The notes below the pieces were generated by a model that saw only the letters and a program-made list of their open reading frames with translations, ran no database searches and was not told the DNA's origin. DNA of 64,000 nucleotides from the NCBI GenBank assembly GCA_002292815.1, contig DBBX01000018.1, positions 1 through 64,000 of the forward strand, written 5' to 3'. The stretch comes from Thiotrichaceae bacterium UBA973. Its GTDB lineage: Bacteria > Pseudomonadota > Gammaproteobacteria > Eutrophobiales > Eutrophobiaceae. This document shows positions 43,624-53,447 of the stretch, piece after piece (position 1 is the first letter of the stretch; every line of letters starts with the position of its first letter). A program made the translations under genes and the position numbers.

Positions 43624-46113
43624 TTATGTTTTTCTTAGAACAAGCATAGGTGAACTAGCGAGCACTTTACGCGTGCCGATTAATCCAGTAGCAACAATTA
43701 TTAAACAACAAACCAAAGGTGCTACTAGCCAGAGGAGAGGATTAATGACGATGTCCATCTTGAATACATATTCTGCCAGCGCCAATTCGATTATTGATGC
43801 TGCTATGGCAGATAATATGCCGGTAATTATCCCCAGGAGCATAAACTCCGCGATTAAACCGGAAATAATTTGTTTGCGGCTTGCGCCGAGTGCACTCATA
43901 AGTGCTGATTCGTGTGTGCGTTCATCATGAGTGCTCTGCAGAGCAGCAAATAAAACAGCGATGCCGGTCAGAATGGTAAATATAAAAACGAACTCAACCG
44001 TGCGCACAACTTGATTCATAATCGCTCTGACTTGCTTTAAAATAGCATCGATATCAAAGACAGTAACGCTTGGGTATCGTTTAACGAGGTCTATCAATAC
44101 AGAACGTTTTGAATCGGGGATAAATAGGCTGCTGATAAACGTACCAGGGTATGTCATTAAGGCGTTAGTATTCGAGACCACAAAAAAATTAGCATTGAAT
44201 GAGTCCCACTCGACCCAGCGAAGATTGCTAACCTTACCTTTTATTTCTTGACCGGCAATAGAATAGCTTAAGTTGTCTCCGATCTTTATGCCTAGTGTTT
44301 CGGCAATACCTTCCTCTACTGAAAAATAATTTTCGATATTTTCACTTTCAGCCCACCATTCACCTGCCACTAAACGGTTATCCCTCTGCATTTTATCCGC
44401 ATATGACAAATTAAATTCTCGTGCAGCAAGTCGGGTCGCACGCGGGTTTTCATAATCATCTGGATTTACATGGGTATAATTGATTTTTGTCAATCGCCCA
44501 CGGATCATTGGATATAGCGCTATGTCATTTTTTAATGATGTTGATAGATGCTCCCGTATGCTCTCAACTTGATCGGGTTGAATATTAATTAAAAAATAAT
44601 TTGGTGCGTCATCGGGTAAACGATTTTGCCAACCGGCTAATAAATCTGTGCGTACCAAAGTGAGTAATAACATGACAGTGACACCAATGCCGATACCCAT
44701 TATCTGCATCACACTTTGATTTGATCGACGCGATACATTCGCTAAGCCATAACGAGCAGCCATCTTTAGCTTTGGCTGTAGTTGCTTCAGTAGTTTAATA
44801 ATTATCTTTGCCGAGACTGCGAGTACTATAGCTGTCAAAAATAAACCGAGTACCGTATATATCGTTAATGTTATGTCACCTGATTGCCATGGGCTGAGCA
44901 AAACTAATGCGATGATCGCGATTGTATATATGACGTAGTTATTTAAGGGCAATGGAGTTAAATCTTTACGCAATACTCTTAGTGGTGATATTTTTCTTAA
45001 ACGCATCAGTTGAGGTAATGCGAACGCTAATACGGTAATCAACCCTGTGAATATCCCGGAGAAAACGGGCCGCCATGATGGCTTAGGTAATGATTGTTGT
45101 GTCATGCCAATCATCATTTGGTTTAAGCCTTCTTGAGCAAAAAAACCGATGGCGCAACCAATCAAACTGCAGATAAGGCCAAGCATCATTAGTTGGTAGA
45201 AATAGATCTGTGTTATTTCCCGTTGCTGTAGTCCTAAACAACGCATGATGGCGCAATTATCATAATGTCTGACTGCGAATCGTTGTGCAGACATTGCTAT
45301 AGCCAGACCAGCTAAGGCAATACTGACTAATGCTGCCAGTCCTAAGAACTGTTCAGCGCGCACGAGTGCAGTCTTAATCTCCGGACGGGCATCCTTTATG
45401 CCTTGTACACGTACATTTTCATTTTTATCTAGTTTAAGTTGGTCTCGGTATAGATCTATGGATTCAGATTTTCCGCCTAGTAATAATCGATATTGAATAC
45501 GGCTGCCGGGTAAGATTAATTTCGTTTTGTCCAGATCAGCACGGTTCATCAACAATCGAGGTGCTATGTTGAAGAGGTCGCCGCCGCGATCTGGTTCGTA
45601 TGTTAAAATTTTATCAACGATTAATTCAGCAGCTCCTACATTGATTGATTCGCCTAGCTTGACCTGCAAGGCTTGCATTAAACGACTGTCTACCCAAACT
45701 ATACCTGATGCAGGAATAGAGTCATTGATTTGCTCCTGGTTAAATAGATCATCACTCGTCCTCAGGTGTCCACGTATGGGGTAATTAGCATCTACTGCTT
45801 TAACTTCAGCCAGCTCAAGGTTATCGCCATTAACCACAACACTACGAAAGCTCTCGTTAAGCGAAATGATTAATCCTGCACCATCAGCGCTATCTATATA
45901 TTCATTCTTTATTTTAGCCGATGAGATTAAGACCAGATCAGCTGCGAGTAACTCTGTTGCTTGTTGTTCCGTTGCACGTCTAACACGGTCGGTAAAAAAA
46001 CTTACCGAGGAGAGACAGGCGACAGCGATCAGGATTGAAATACCTATCAGACGAAGTTCGCCCGAATACCAATCTCTTTTTAATCCAGTGGAGGCGAATT
46101 TGAACGTATTCAT
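43624..46113 (-). CDS. ybbP: FtsX-family ABC permease YbbP-like
   Basis: The 829-residue inner-membrane protein has an N-terminal helix, a periplasmic domain, and the MacB/FtsX-type core in two halves (FLGLAALVSIALAGLAIAMS and TILTGIAVLFAALQSTHDER), about ten membrane segments in all. It pairs with the ATPase encoded immediately upstream (1 bp overlap). The E. coli pair YbbAP sits next to TesA, as here, and is thought to extract hydrophobic molecules from the membrane. Confidence 0.88.
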   Translation of the reverse strand: MNTFKFASTGLKRDWYSGELRLIGISILIAVACLSSVSFFTDRVRRATEQQATELLAADLVLISSAKIKNEYIDSADGAGLIISLNESFRSVVVNGDNLELAEVKAVDANYPIRGHLRTSDDLFNQEQINDSIPASGIVWVDSRLMQALQVKLGESINVGAAELIVDKILTYEPDRGGDLFNIAPRLLMNRADLDKTKLILPGSRIQYRLLLGGKSESIDLYRDQLKLDKNENVRVQGIKDARPEIKTALVRAEQFLGLAALVSIALAGLAIAMSAQRFAVRHYDNCAIMRCLGLQQREITQIYFYQLMMLGLICSLIGCAIGFFAQEGLNQMMIGMTQQSLPKPSWRPVFSGIFTGLITVLAFALPQLMRLRKISPLRVLRKDLTPLPLNNYVIYTIAIIALVLLSPWQSGDITLTIYTVLGLFLTAIVLAVSAKIIIKLLKQLQPKLKMAARYGLANVSRRSNQSVMQIMGIGIGVTVMLLLTLVRTDLLAGWQNRLPDDAPNYFLINIQPDQVESIREHLSTSLKNDIALYPMIRGRLTKINYTHVNPDDYENPRATRLAAREFNLSYADKMQRDNRLVAGEWWAESENIENYFSVEEGIAETLGIKIGDNLSYSIAGQEIKGKVSNLRWVEWDSFNANFFVVSNTNALMTYPGTFISSLFIPDSKRSVLIDLVKRYPSVTVFDIDAILKQVRAIMNQVVRTVEFVFIFTILTGIAVLFAALQSTHDERTHESALMSALGASRKQIISGLIAEFMLLGIITGILSAIAASIIELALAEYVFKMDIVINPLLWLVAPLVCCLIIVATGLIGTRKVLASSPMLVLRKT

Positions 46114-46799
46114 TATGTATTTTTGGTAATTTGTCCGCCCGCCATGATTACTTTTCGATCACACAGACTCGCTAAGGCATCGTCATGAGTCACCATCACA
46201 AGTGTTGTGCCATTATCTTTATTCATTTTGAATATAAGATCGATAATTCTCTGGGCGGTTTTTTGATCCAGGTTGCCCGTTGGCTCATCTGCAAATAATA
46301 TTTTAGGGTTACTTGCAAAAGCACGGGCGATAGCAACACGTTGTTGTTCTCCACCAGAGAGCTGGTTTGGGTAGTGATGTATTCGATCACTTAATCCGAC
46401 GTCGGCTAATTTTTGTTTGGCGATTTCATCTGCCTGTTCTGACCCAGCAAGTTCAAGCGGTAATGCAGTATTTTCTAACGCTGTTAGGCCAGGCAACAGA
46501 TGAAAGGATTGAAATACAAAACCAACGGATTGATTACGAATTTGCGCTCTGCCATCCTCATCTAAATCGTTTAAGATGGTGCCGTTTAGAATAACTTTGC
46601 CTGATGTGGGTATATCCAGTCCTGCGAGTAATCCTAATAATGTTGATTTGCCCGAGCCAGATACACCAATAACCGCTAAACTTTCGCCTTGTTTAATAGA
46701 CAAATTAATATCATCGAGGATAGTGAGTGTTCCTTCGGGACTAGACACTTGCTTTCCAAGAGCCTTAGCTTGCACAATATTGTTACTATTTGAATCCAT
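46113..46799 (-). CDS. ybbA: ABC transporter ATPase YbbA-like
   Basis: The 228-residue ATPase of the LolD/MacB type has Walker A in AVIGVSGSGKSTLLGLLAGLD, the signature LSGGEQQRVAIARAFA, and Walker B in ILFADEPTGNLD. It energises the permease encoded downstream. Its ATG lies in CATG shared with the divergent tesA start, so both leaders fall inside the other gene. Confidence 0.92.
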   Translation of the reverse strand: MDSNSNNIVQAKALGKQVSSPEGTLTILDDINLSIKQGESLAVIGVSGSGKSTLLGLLAGLDIPTSGKVILNGTILNDLDEDGRAQIRNQSVGFVFQSFHLLPGLTALENTALPLELAGSEQADEIAKQKLADVGLSDRIHHYPNQLSGGEQQRVAIARAFASNPKILFADEPTGNLDQKTAQRIIDLIFKMNKDNGTTLVMVTHDDALASLCDRKVIMAGGQITKNT

Positions 46800-47415
46800 G
46801 TTTATGTATTACCGAACCTTAATTTTTGTTTTTTGTTTATTTTCTTTCCCTGTCCATGCACAAGAAAAGACGATACTTATATTAGGCGACAGCCTAAGCG
46901 CAGCTTATGGTATACCAGTAGAAGATGGCTGGGTATCATTACTGGAACAACGATTAGTCAGACAAAATTTGGAGCATAAAGTTGTTAACGCCAGCATAAG
47001 TGGTGAGACAACCTTGGGTGTTAAAACTCGACTCGAGAAATTATTAAATGAATACAGTCCTGAACTCGTCGTTATAGAATTAGGTGCAAATGATGGGTTA
47101 CGCGGATTTGCACTTAGCGAGATAGAGCAAAACTTATCAGATATAGTTAATAATATAAAAAAAACTAATGCGGTTATATTACTAGTACCAATGCAACTAC
47201 CGCCCAATTATGGTGCAGCTTATAATCAGCGTTTTATGTCAATCTATGAGTCAGTTACTGAAAAACAAGATGTTCGTTTGTCACCATTCATTCTTAAAGA
47301 TATCGCACAGCATCCGGATTTAATGCAGGCTGATGGGCTTCATCCTGTCAAGGAAGCTCAAGCAATAATGTTGGAAAATCTCTGGCCTAGTCTGGAACCA
47401 TTAATCATCAGATGA
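46798..47415 (+). CDS. tesA: periplasmic acyl-CoA thioesterase/lysophospholipase TesA-like
   Basis: The 205-residue SGNH hydrolase has a signal peptide (LIFVFCLFSFPVHAQ) and the GDSL block ILILGDSLSAAYGIP. Further along come VVIELGANDGLRGF and the C-terminal DGLHPVKEAQ with Asp and His. Relatives cleave thioesters and lysophospholipids. The start at 46,798 shares CATG with the divergent ATPase gene; an ATG at 46,804 is the alternative. A Nudix gene overlaps its stop by 4 bp. Confidence 0.92.
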   Translation: MFMYYRTLIFVFCLFSFPVHAQEKTILILGDSLSAAYGIPVEDGWVSLLEQRLVRQNLEHKVVNASISGETTLGVKTRLEKLLNEYSPELVVIELGANDGLRGFALSEIEQNLSDIVNNIKKTNAVILLVPMQLPPNYGAAYNQRFMSIYESVTEKQDVRLSPFILKDIAQHPDLMQADGLHPVKEAQAIMLENLWPSLEPLIIR

Positions 47416-47978
47416 AATATTGTTGTTACTGTAGTGCCGAATTAGTCTATGACATCCCAAGTGATGATAATCGGCATCGCCATATTTGTCAGTCGTGCGA
47501 TATTGTTCATTATCAGAACCCTAAAATTGTTGCTGGTTGTATCCCTGTTTGGGAAGATAAAATATTACTTTGTAAACGAGCGATAGAACCAAGGTTAGGT
47601 TATTGGACCTTACCTGCTGGGTTTATGGAAATGGGTGAGTCTACACTTGAGGCCGGTATTAGGGAGACCCTTGAAGAAGCCAATGCGCGTGTTGAGGTAG
47701 AAGATCTTTATGCTGTTTTTAATTTACCTTATGTTGATCAGGTTTATATGATGTATCGATCAAGGTTATTAGACCTGGATTTTTCGGCGGGTGTTGAAAG
47801 TTTGGAAGTAAAATTATTTAAGGAAGATGAAATCCCATGGGATGAACTGGCATATGCAACAATTAGAGAAACGTTAAAGCTTTATCTGGAAGATAAAAAG
47901 GCAGGAAAATTCCAGTTACACACCGGAGACGTCATAAAAAACAACAGTCGTTATGACTTCATTGAAACCTTAATTTAA
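47412..47978 (+). CDS. Nudix hydrolase with zinc ribbon
   Basis: The 188-residue protein opens with a zinc ribbon (KYCCYC and HICQSC), as in NudC-like or NADH-pyrophosphatase-related Nudix proteins. The Nudix box runs GFMEMGESTLEAG, then IRETLEEANARV, with the catalytic RETLEE intact; the usual Gly near the end is Asn. The substrate is unknown. It overlaps tesA by 4 bp (ATGA). Confidence 0.85.
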   Translation: MKYCCYCSAELVYDIPSDDNRHRHICQSCDIVHYQNPKIVAGCIPVWEDKILLCKRAIEPRLGYWTLPAGFMEMGESTLEAGIRETLEEANARVEVEDLYAVFNLPYVDQVYMMYRSRLLDLDFSAGVESLEVKLFKEDEIPWDELAYATIRETLKLYLEDKKAGKFQLHTGDVIKNNSRYDFIETLI

Positions 47979-47994
47979 AAAGCAAGAAACTAAA

Positions 47995-48198
47995 TTAAAC
48001 TTCAACCCACTTACCATTGCTGGCTTCGTAATTCTTACTTTCGTTAGAGATACGATCACCGTTATCAAATTCTTCGTCATTCCAGTAACATTTCATGTCT
48101 GCCTGCGTTAAAACAGTCGCGTCATCATCAACCGGGCCGGTAACTGGCGATGTCTTTTTAGCCGGGTCTGCTGCATCTACTGGTTTTGGGTCTGACAT
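47995..48198 (-). CDS. small DUF1496-like protein
   Basis: The 67-residue protein has a Pro/Asp-rich N-terminal half and a short C-terminal motif MKCYWNDEEFDNGDRIS ... GKWVEV, similar to the C-x-(Y)-N...G..I pattern of DUF1496. AGGGAG precedes the ATG, so it is likely expressed. Function unknown. It is downstream of cysN on the same strand. Confidence 0.55.
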   Translation of the reverse strand: MSDPKPVDAADPAKKTSPVTGPVDDDATVLTQADMKCYWNDEEFDNGDRISNESKNYEASNGKWVEV

Positions 48199-48282
48199 TG
48201 TTTTCTCCCTTTAGATGTAATTTTTAAGCTATTTTAATCTCTGGAATTAATTTCTTCCAGCTTTCACTACAAAAATAGCTTA

Positions 48283-49929
48283 CTAGCGCAGTTTGGCCTT
48301 GTCACTTATATGCGCCAGAATAATACTAGTTGAATCTGTTTCACAATTAAAAACAGCACTGTTGTCCTGTTTTGCCTTGGGCTCATCAGACACACAGCAG
48401 ATGCAAATTAAGCCTGCCTGGTTTAACGAACGACTTATTTCTTCAATGTTGCCGTCAATTTCATCCTGGTTCAGTACGATACTGACGTGGCCACTATCAA
48501 ACAGTTGTCGTTCAAGTTCTTGTGCAGATTGAACATTATTTTGACCCTGCAACCAAGCAGTGAAAGCATGTTGGCCGTACCGTGCAACGCGCTCTTCCAT
48601 ACTAACCGCCTGAATATCTGCATTATCAGCAAGACCGGTGATCATACCCGCACCAACGGTGACATTGCTTAATCGGTCAATAATGATGAATGCGCCAGTT
48701 CCTTTGCATAAGCGATAGGGATCAATTGCGGCAGTTGACGTGAGTGTTACATCGCAATGGCCGATTTCATTCAGATTGAGTTCGTTTGCTTCTAATTTAT
48801 CCATAGAGTTGACATCAATCCGATGATGGATCTTCGAGACAGCGCCAGTAATAGTCCTGGTAGCACGTTTTATGTAATACTCTTTGCCAACATTTAATGC
48901 CTGTTCAGTCATCCAGACGATATTCGCTTCGAACTTGTTCCCTAACGCAGGCTGATTATCACTGTGCGTAATCATGTCTCCACGACTGACATCTATCTCA
49001 TCGTTGAGCGTAAGTGTAACGGCCATAGGCGGGAAGGCTTGCTCTAGCTCACCTTCGTAAGTCACAATTGATTTTATCGTGCTTGTTTTTCCAGAAGGCA
49101 ACACGGTTACTTTATCGTTCTTGCGAACAATCCCTGAAGCAAGAGTACCGCAATAACCCCGAAAATTGAGGTCCGGACGGTTGACGTATTGCACCGGAAA
49201 ACGCATATCTTCGAAGTTTCTATCATTAGCAATCTCGACAGATTCTAAAATTTGCATCAACGGCTCTTCGTCATACCAAGGCATCTCGGTACTTTGATTA
49301 ACAACATTCTCACCTTTCAATGCAGAGATAGGGATAAACTTAATATCAGCGCGGTCTAGTTTGGTGGTGAAATTTAGATAGTCTGTTTTGATCTTGTTAT
49401 AGACATCTTCATCGTAATCAACCAGATCCATTTTGTTGATAGCAACGATAATGTGCTTTAGTCCAAGCAAGGAAGAAATAATGGTATGACGCCGAGTTTG
49501 AACTTGTACACCATGCCGCGCATCGATAAGGATGATAGCTAGGTCGCAAGTTGATGCACCTGTTGCCATATTGCGAGTATATTGTTCATGTCCGGGTGTA
49601 TCAGCAATGATAAATTTGCGTTTAGCAGTTGAAAAATATCGATAGGCAACATCAATGGTAATGCCTTGTTCACGTTCTGCCTGTAAGCCATCAACAAGTA
49701 ATGCTAAGTCAACATCATCACCTGTCGTGCCTGATTTAACACTATCGGCAGTAATCGCGGCCAGTTGATCTTCATAGATCATTTTTGAATCGTGTAATAA
49801 ACGTCCAATCAGTGTGCTTTTACCATCATCTACACTTCCGCAGGTCAATAAGCGTAATAATTCTTTCTGCTCATGCTGTTCAAGATAAGCATCGATATCA
49901 GTACTAATAAGTTCGGATTGATGTGACAT
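48283..49929 (-). CDS. cysN: sulfate adenylyltransferase GTPase subunit CysN with APS-kinase-like tail
   Basis: The 548-residue protein is the GTPase that drives ATP sulfurylase CysD. Walker A in GSVDDGKSTLIGRLLHDSK, DTPGHEQYTRNMATGAS and AINKMDLVDYD are complete. Residues about 444-548 go beyond plain CysN (about 475 residues) and resemble APS kinase (ERVARYGQHAFTAWLQG, LERQLFDSGHVSIVL, LNQAGLICIC). The P-loop has decayed to GQNNVQSA, so that tail should not phosphorylate APS. It starts right after the cysD stop. Confidence 0.93.
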   Translation of the reverse strand: MSHQSELISTDIDAYLEQHEQKELLRLLTCGSVDDGKSTLIGRLLHDSKMIYEDQLAAITADSVKSGTTGDDVDLALLVDGLQAEREQGITIDVAYRYFSTAKRKFIIADTPGHEQYTRNMATGASTCDLAIILIDARHGVQVQTRRHTIISSLLGLKHIIVAINKMDLVDYDEDVYNKIKTDYLNFTTKLDRADIKFIPISALKGENVVNQSTEMPWYDEEPLMQILESVEIANDRNFEDMRFPVQYVNRPDLNFRGYCGTLASGIVRKNDKVTVLPSGKTSTIKSIVTYEGELEQAFPPMAVTLTLNDEIDVSRGDMITHSDNQPALGNKFEANIVWMTEQALNVGKEYYIKRATRTITGAVSKIHHRIDVNSMDKLEANELNLNEIGHCDVTLTSTAAIDPYRLCKGTGAFIIIDRLSNVTVGAGMITGLADNADIQAVSMEERVARYGQHAFTAWLQGQNNVQSAQELERQLFDSGHVSIVLNQDEIDGNIEEISRSLNQAGLICICCVSDEPKAKQDNSAVFNCETDSTSIILAHISDKAKLR

Positions 49930-49930
49930 G

Positions 49931-50842
49931 TTAGAAATAACCTTCGCGTTTCTTTTCTTCCATTGAACCGGCTTGATCGTGATCAATTACCCGACCCTGA
50001 CGTTCAGATGTTTTGGTTAATAACATTTCCTGAATAATTTCAGGCAAGCTTGTTGCTGTTGATTCAACTGCACCAGTAAGTGGGTAACAGCCGAGTGTGC
50101 GAAAACGTACCATTTTCATTTCAGGCGTTTCTCCCGGTTCTAATGGCATGCGCTCATCGTCGACCATTATGTCAACGCCATCTCTGTTCACAATCGGACG
50201 CTCTGCAGCAAAATACAATGGCACAATAGGGATATTCTCTAAATGAATGTATTGCCAGATATCAAGTTCAGTCCAGTTGGACAAGGGGAATACACGAATA
50301 CTTTCGCCTTTATCAATTTTACCGTTATAGATATTCCATAATTCAGGGCGCTGGTTTTTCGGATCCCAGTGGTGATTTTTATCACGAAAAGAATAAATGC
50401 GTTCTTTCGCTCTTGATTTTTCTTCATCACGACGAGCCCCACCAAATGCAGCATCAAACTTATACTTATTTAATGCTTGTTTAAGCGCGTCGGTTTTCAT
50501 AATAGTAGTATGTTTTTGGCTGCCAACAGTAAATGGACTAACGCCTGCTGCTACACCTTCTTGGTTAGTATAGACAAGTAGTTCTAAACCAAGGTTTTTT
50601 GCTAATTCATCACGAAATTTAATCATCTCCTTAAATTTCCAGGTGGTATCAACGTGTAATAGTGGAAATGGAGGTTTTCCAGGTGCAAAGGCCTTTAATG
50701 CCAATTGCAACATCACCGCAGAATCTTTGCCAACTGAATACAGCATGACCGGCTTATCGAATTCAGCGGCGACTTCACGGATGATATGAATACTCTCTGC
50801 TTCGAGTTGTTTCAGATGTGTTAGCTTATAATTGGTCATCAA
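49931..50842 (-). CDS. cysD: sulfate adenylyltransferase subunit CysD
   Basis: The 303-residue PP-loop enzyme makes APS from sulfate and ATP. VMLYSVGKDSAVMLQLALKAF is the PP-loop; GGARRDEEKSRAKERIYSF and NWTELDIWQYIHLENIP are family marks. It stands directly upstream of cysN in one transcript. Two adjacent ATG codons are possible starts. Confidence 0.96.
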   Translation of the reverse strand: MMTNYKLTHLKQLEAESIHIIREVAAEFDKPVMLYSVGKDSAVMLQLALKAFAPGKPPFPLLHVDTTWKFKEMIKFRDELAKNLGLELLVYTNQEGVAAGVSPFTVGSQKHTTIMKTDALKQALNKYKFDAAFGGARRDEEKSRAKERIYSFRDKNHHWDPKNQRPELWNIYNGKIDKGESIRVFPLSNWTELDIWQYIHLENIPIVPLYFAAERPIVNRDGVDIMVDDERMPLEPGETPEMKMVRFRTLGCYPLTGAVESTATSLPEIIQEMLLTKTSERQGRVIDHDQAGSMEEKKREGYF

Positions 50843-51089
50843 AGATCTACATAAATTATTTTAGGAATAAAGAGCGTGAAAACGAACTCAGTTCAGTCCG
50901 AGATTCAAAAAGCGGGGCATTATAGCAGAACATCGAATATGGGCTAGCGTGCGATGAAAGCATCTCTGAATCGAGCAGCAAAAGACGATCTATCTTGCGT
51001 TACGCAGAAGGTAGACATGGTTCATCTCAAAAGCTGTACAAGACCGGGAACTATCCTGAACATCTGTTGATAAATATATGCTCCTGCTG

Positions 51090-51117
51090 TTGACACCTTA
51101 GAAAATTAGACTATATT
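51090..51117 (+). promoter_or_regulatory. sigma-70-type promoter of groESL
   Basis: TTGACA at 51,090-51,095 and TATATT at 51,112-51,117 are separated by 16 bp. The -10 box ends exactly where the CIRCE operator begins, so HrcA binding there would block RNA polymerase. Confidence 0.75.
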
Positions 51118-51143
51118 TAGCACTCACTAATTAAGAGTGCTAA
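51117..51143 (+). promoter_or_regulatory. perfect CIRCE operator of groESL
   Basis: TTAGCACTC, nine bases, GAGTGCTAA: both arms match the CIRCE consensus exactly. It is the known binding site of the HrcA repressor, so heat-shock derepression of groESL is expected. HrcA itself is not in the window. Confidence 0.95.
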
Positions 51144-51199
51144 CAATTCAGTTGGTACTATATTAATCAATAGGTTAGGAATTAAGGAGGGCAATCTTT

Positions 51200-51487
51200 A
51201 TGAATATCCGACCATTACATGATCGTGTGATCGTGAAACGTGTGGAAGAGGAAAAAACGTCGCAGGGTGGAATTATTATCCCTGATTCAGCCACAGAGAA
51301 ACCCGTAGAAGGTGAAATTATTGCTGTTGGTAATGGCAAATTACTGGATAACGGTGAACTACGTAAGCTGGATCTTAAGAAAGGTGACAAGGTGTTGTTT
51401 GGCAAGTACTCCGGTACTGAAGTCAAAGTCAGTGGCGATGATTTTCTCGTCCTGCGTGAAGACGACATCATGGGCGTCATCGAGTAA
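51200..51487 (+). CDS. groES: co-chaperonin GroES
   Basis: The 95-residue lid of the GroEL chamber. MNIRPLHDRVIVKRVEEEKT and the mobile-loop region TSQGGIIIPDSATEKP are typical; DILGV-like end reads EDDIMGVIE. AAGGAGG lies 10 bp ahead of the ATG. CIRCE-controlled and co-transcribed with groL, 34 bp downstream. Confidence 0.98.
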   Translation: MNIRPLHDRVIVKRVEEEKTSQGGIIIPDSATEKPVEGEIIAVGNGKLLDNGELRKLDLKKGDKVLFGKYSGTEVKVSGDDFLVLREDDIMGVIE

Positions 51488-51521
51488 TTCAAATTATTAA
51501 TATAGTCAGGAGAAAATAATC

Positions 51522-53174
51522 ATGGCTGCAAAAGAAGTAAAATTTTCGGACGACGCCCGTTCAAGTATGGCAAGAGGCGTAAACGTTCTGGCGAATGCGG
51601 TAAAGCAAACGCTCGGTCCTAAGGGTCGCAATGTAATTCTGGACAAGAGCTTTGGTGCTCCAACCGTCACTAAAGATGGTGTGTCAGTAGCGAAAGAAAT
51701 CGAACTTGAAGACAAGTTTGAAAACATGGGCGCTCAGATGGTTAAGGAAGTTGCTTCCAAGACTTCTGACGTCGCTGGTGACGGTACAACCACTGCTACC
51801 GTTCTTGCACAAGCTATCGTGCGTGAAGGTCAAAAAGCGGTAACTGCGGGTACTAACCCAATGGATATCAAACGCGGTATCGATAAGGCAGTTACGGCAG
51901 CAGTTAAAGAGTTGCAGAAACTTTCAAAGCCTTGTGAAGATAGCAAGGCGATTGCACAGGTTGGTACTATCTCTGCAAACTCTGATGAAAACATCGGTAA
52001 TATCATTGCAGAAGCAATGGGTAAAGTGGGTAAAGAAGGAGTAATCACCGTCGAAGAAGGTTCAGGTTTGGAAAATGAACTCGATGTTGTAGAAGGTATG
52101 CAATTTGATCGCGGTTATCTTTCTCCTTACTTCATCAACGACCAACAAACGATGAGTGTTGAATTGGAAGCACCTTTCATTTTACTTTATGACAAGAAGA
52201 TCTCTAACGTTCGTGATTTGTTACCAATTCTTGAAGGTGTTGCGAAAGCAGGTAAGCCTTTATTGATCGTAGCTGAAGACATCGAAGGTGAAGCTTTGGC
52301 AACCTTGGTTGTTAACAATATGCGCGGTATCGTTAAAGTTGCTGCTGTTAAAGCACCTGGTTTTGGTGATCGTCGTAAAGCTATGCTTGAAGACCTTGCT
52401 ATTCTTACTGGTGGTACCGTCATTTCTGAAGAAGTCGGTTTAAGTCTTGAAAAATCAACTCTGGAAGATCTGGGTGGTGCTAAGCGTGTTCAAATTACCA
52501 AAGAAAACACTACGATTATTGATGGTGAAGGTAAGACCAAAGATATCGAAGGCCGCGTAACGCAAATTCGTCAGCAGGTTGAAGATTCAACATCTGATTA
52601 CGATCGTGAAAAACTACAAGAGCGTGTTGCAAAACTTGCTGGTGGTGTTGCGGTAATCAAGGTTGGTGCTGCTACTGAAATTGAGATGAAGGAAAAGAAA
52701 GCACGTGTTGAAGATGCATTACATTCAACCCGCGCTGCTGTAGAAGAAGGTGTTGTACCTGGCGGTGGTGTTGCATTACTCCGTACTTTGAAAGCGGTTT
52801 CTAAGGTTGAAGGTAGCAATCATGATCAACAGATTGGTATTGATATCCTGAAACGTGCGATTGAAGAGCCACTACGTCAAATCGTAACCAATGCCGGTGA
52901 AGAAGCCTCAGTTATTCTGAATGACGTTGCGAAAGGTAAAGGTAACTATGGTTACAATGCAGCAAATGGTGAATTTGGCGATATGATTGAGATGGGTATT
53001 CTTGATCCAACCAAAGTAACACGATCTGCGTTACAAAATGCAGCATCAGTTGCAAGTCTATTGTTAACGACTGAAGCGATGGTTGCTGAAATCCCTCAGG
53101 AAGATCACGGCCATGGCGGTGGTGGTGGTATGCCTGATATGGGTGGTATGGGTGGTATGGGCGGAATGATGTAA
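51522..53174 (+). CDS. groL: chaperonin GroEL
   Basis: The 550-residue subunit of the folding chamber. LGPKGRNVILDKSFGAP, DVAGDGTTTATVLAQAI with the ATPase Asp, and the C-terminal Gly-Gly-Met repeats (GGMGGMGGMM) are standard. AGGAG precedes the ATG. A strong terminator follows 60 bp after the stop. Confidence 0.98.
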   Translation: MAAKEVKFSDDARSSMARGVNVLANAVKQTLGPKGRNVILDKSFGAPTVTKDGVSVAKEIELEDKFENMGAQMVKEVASKTSDVAGDGTTTATVLAQAIVREGQKAVTAGTNPMDIKRGIDKAVTAAVKELQKLSKPCEDSKAIAQVGTISANSDENIGNIIAEAMGKVGKEGVITVEEGSGLENELDVVEGMQFDRGYLSPYFINDQQTMSVELEAPFILLYDKKISNVRDLLPILEGVAKAGKPLLIVAEDIEGEALATLVVNNMRGIVKVAAVKAPGFGDRRKAMLEDLAILTGGTVISEEVGLSLEKSTLEDLGGAKRVQITKENTTIIDGEGKTKDIEGRVTQIRQQVEDSTSDYDREKLQERVAKLAGGVAVIKVGAATEIEMKEKKARVEDALHSTRAAVEEGVVPGGGVALLRTLKAVSKVEGSNHDQQIGIDILKRAIEEPLRQIVTNAGEEASVILNDVAKGKGNYGYNAANGEFGDMIEMGILDPTKVTRSALQNAASVASLLLTTEAMVAEIPQEDHGHGGGGGMPDMGGMGGMGGMM

Positions 53175-53236
53175 TTCCTCCTGACACCTTAGTCCACTTA
53201 AGCCTTGATATTTAGCTTAAGTTGAAGTGTTACTGA

Positions 53237-53271
53237 AACCAACCTGCATTTCTGTGTAGGTTGGTTTTTTT
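53237..53271 (+). terminator. terminator of groESL
   Basis: AACCAACCT and AGGTTGGTT form a 9-bp stem with a 10-base loop of GCATTTCTGT and a following T run of seven. Rho-independent type. Confidence 0.85.
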
Positions 53272-53447
53272 ATGAGAGAACTCAAAACTATATCACTCTA
53301 ATTTTTAACTTAGATGGATGTTGATGTATAAAATGTCGTTTCATTTCGTATAATTAGATAATCACAGGAAAGTTCATGGTTCAGGCTCGACTGTTTTATT
53401 ATTTTGCGGCGCTTTAATGTCTAGAAAATTTTTTAAGGAGAACAATA

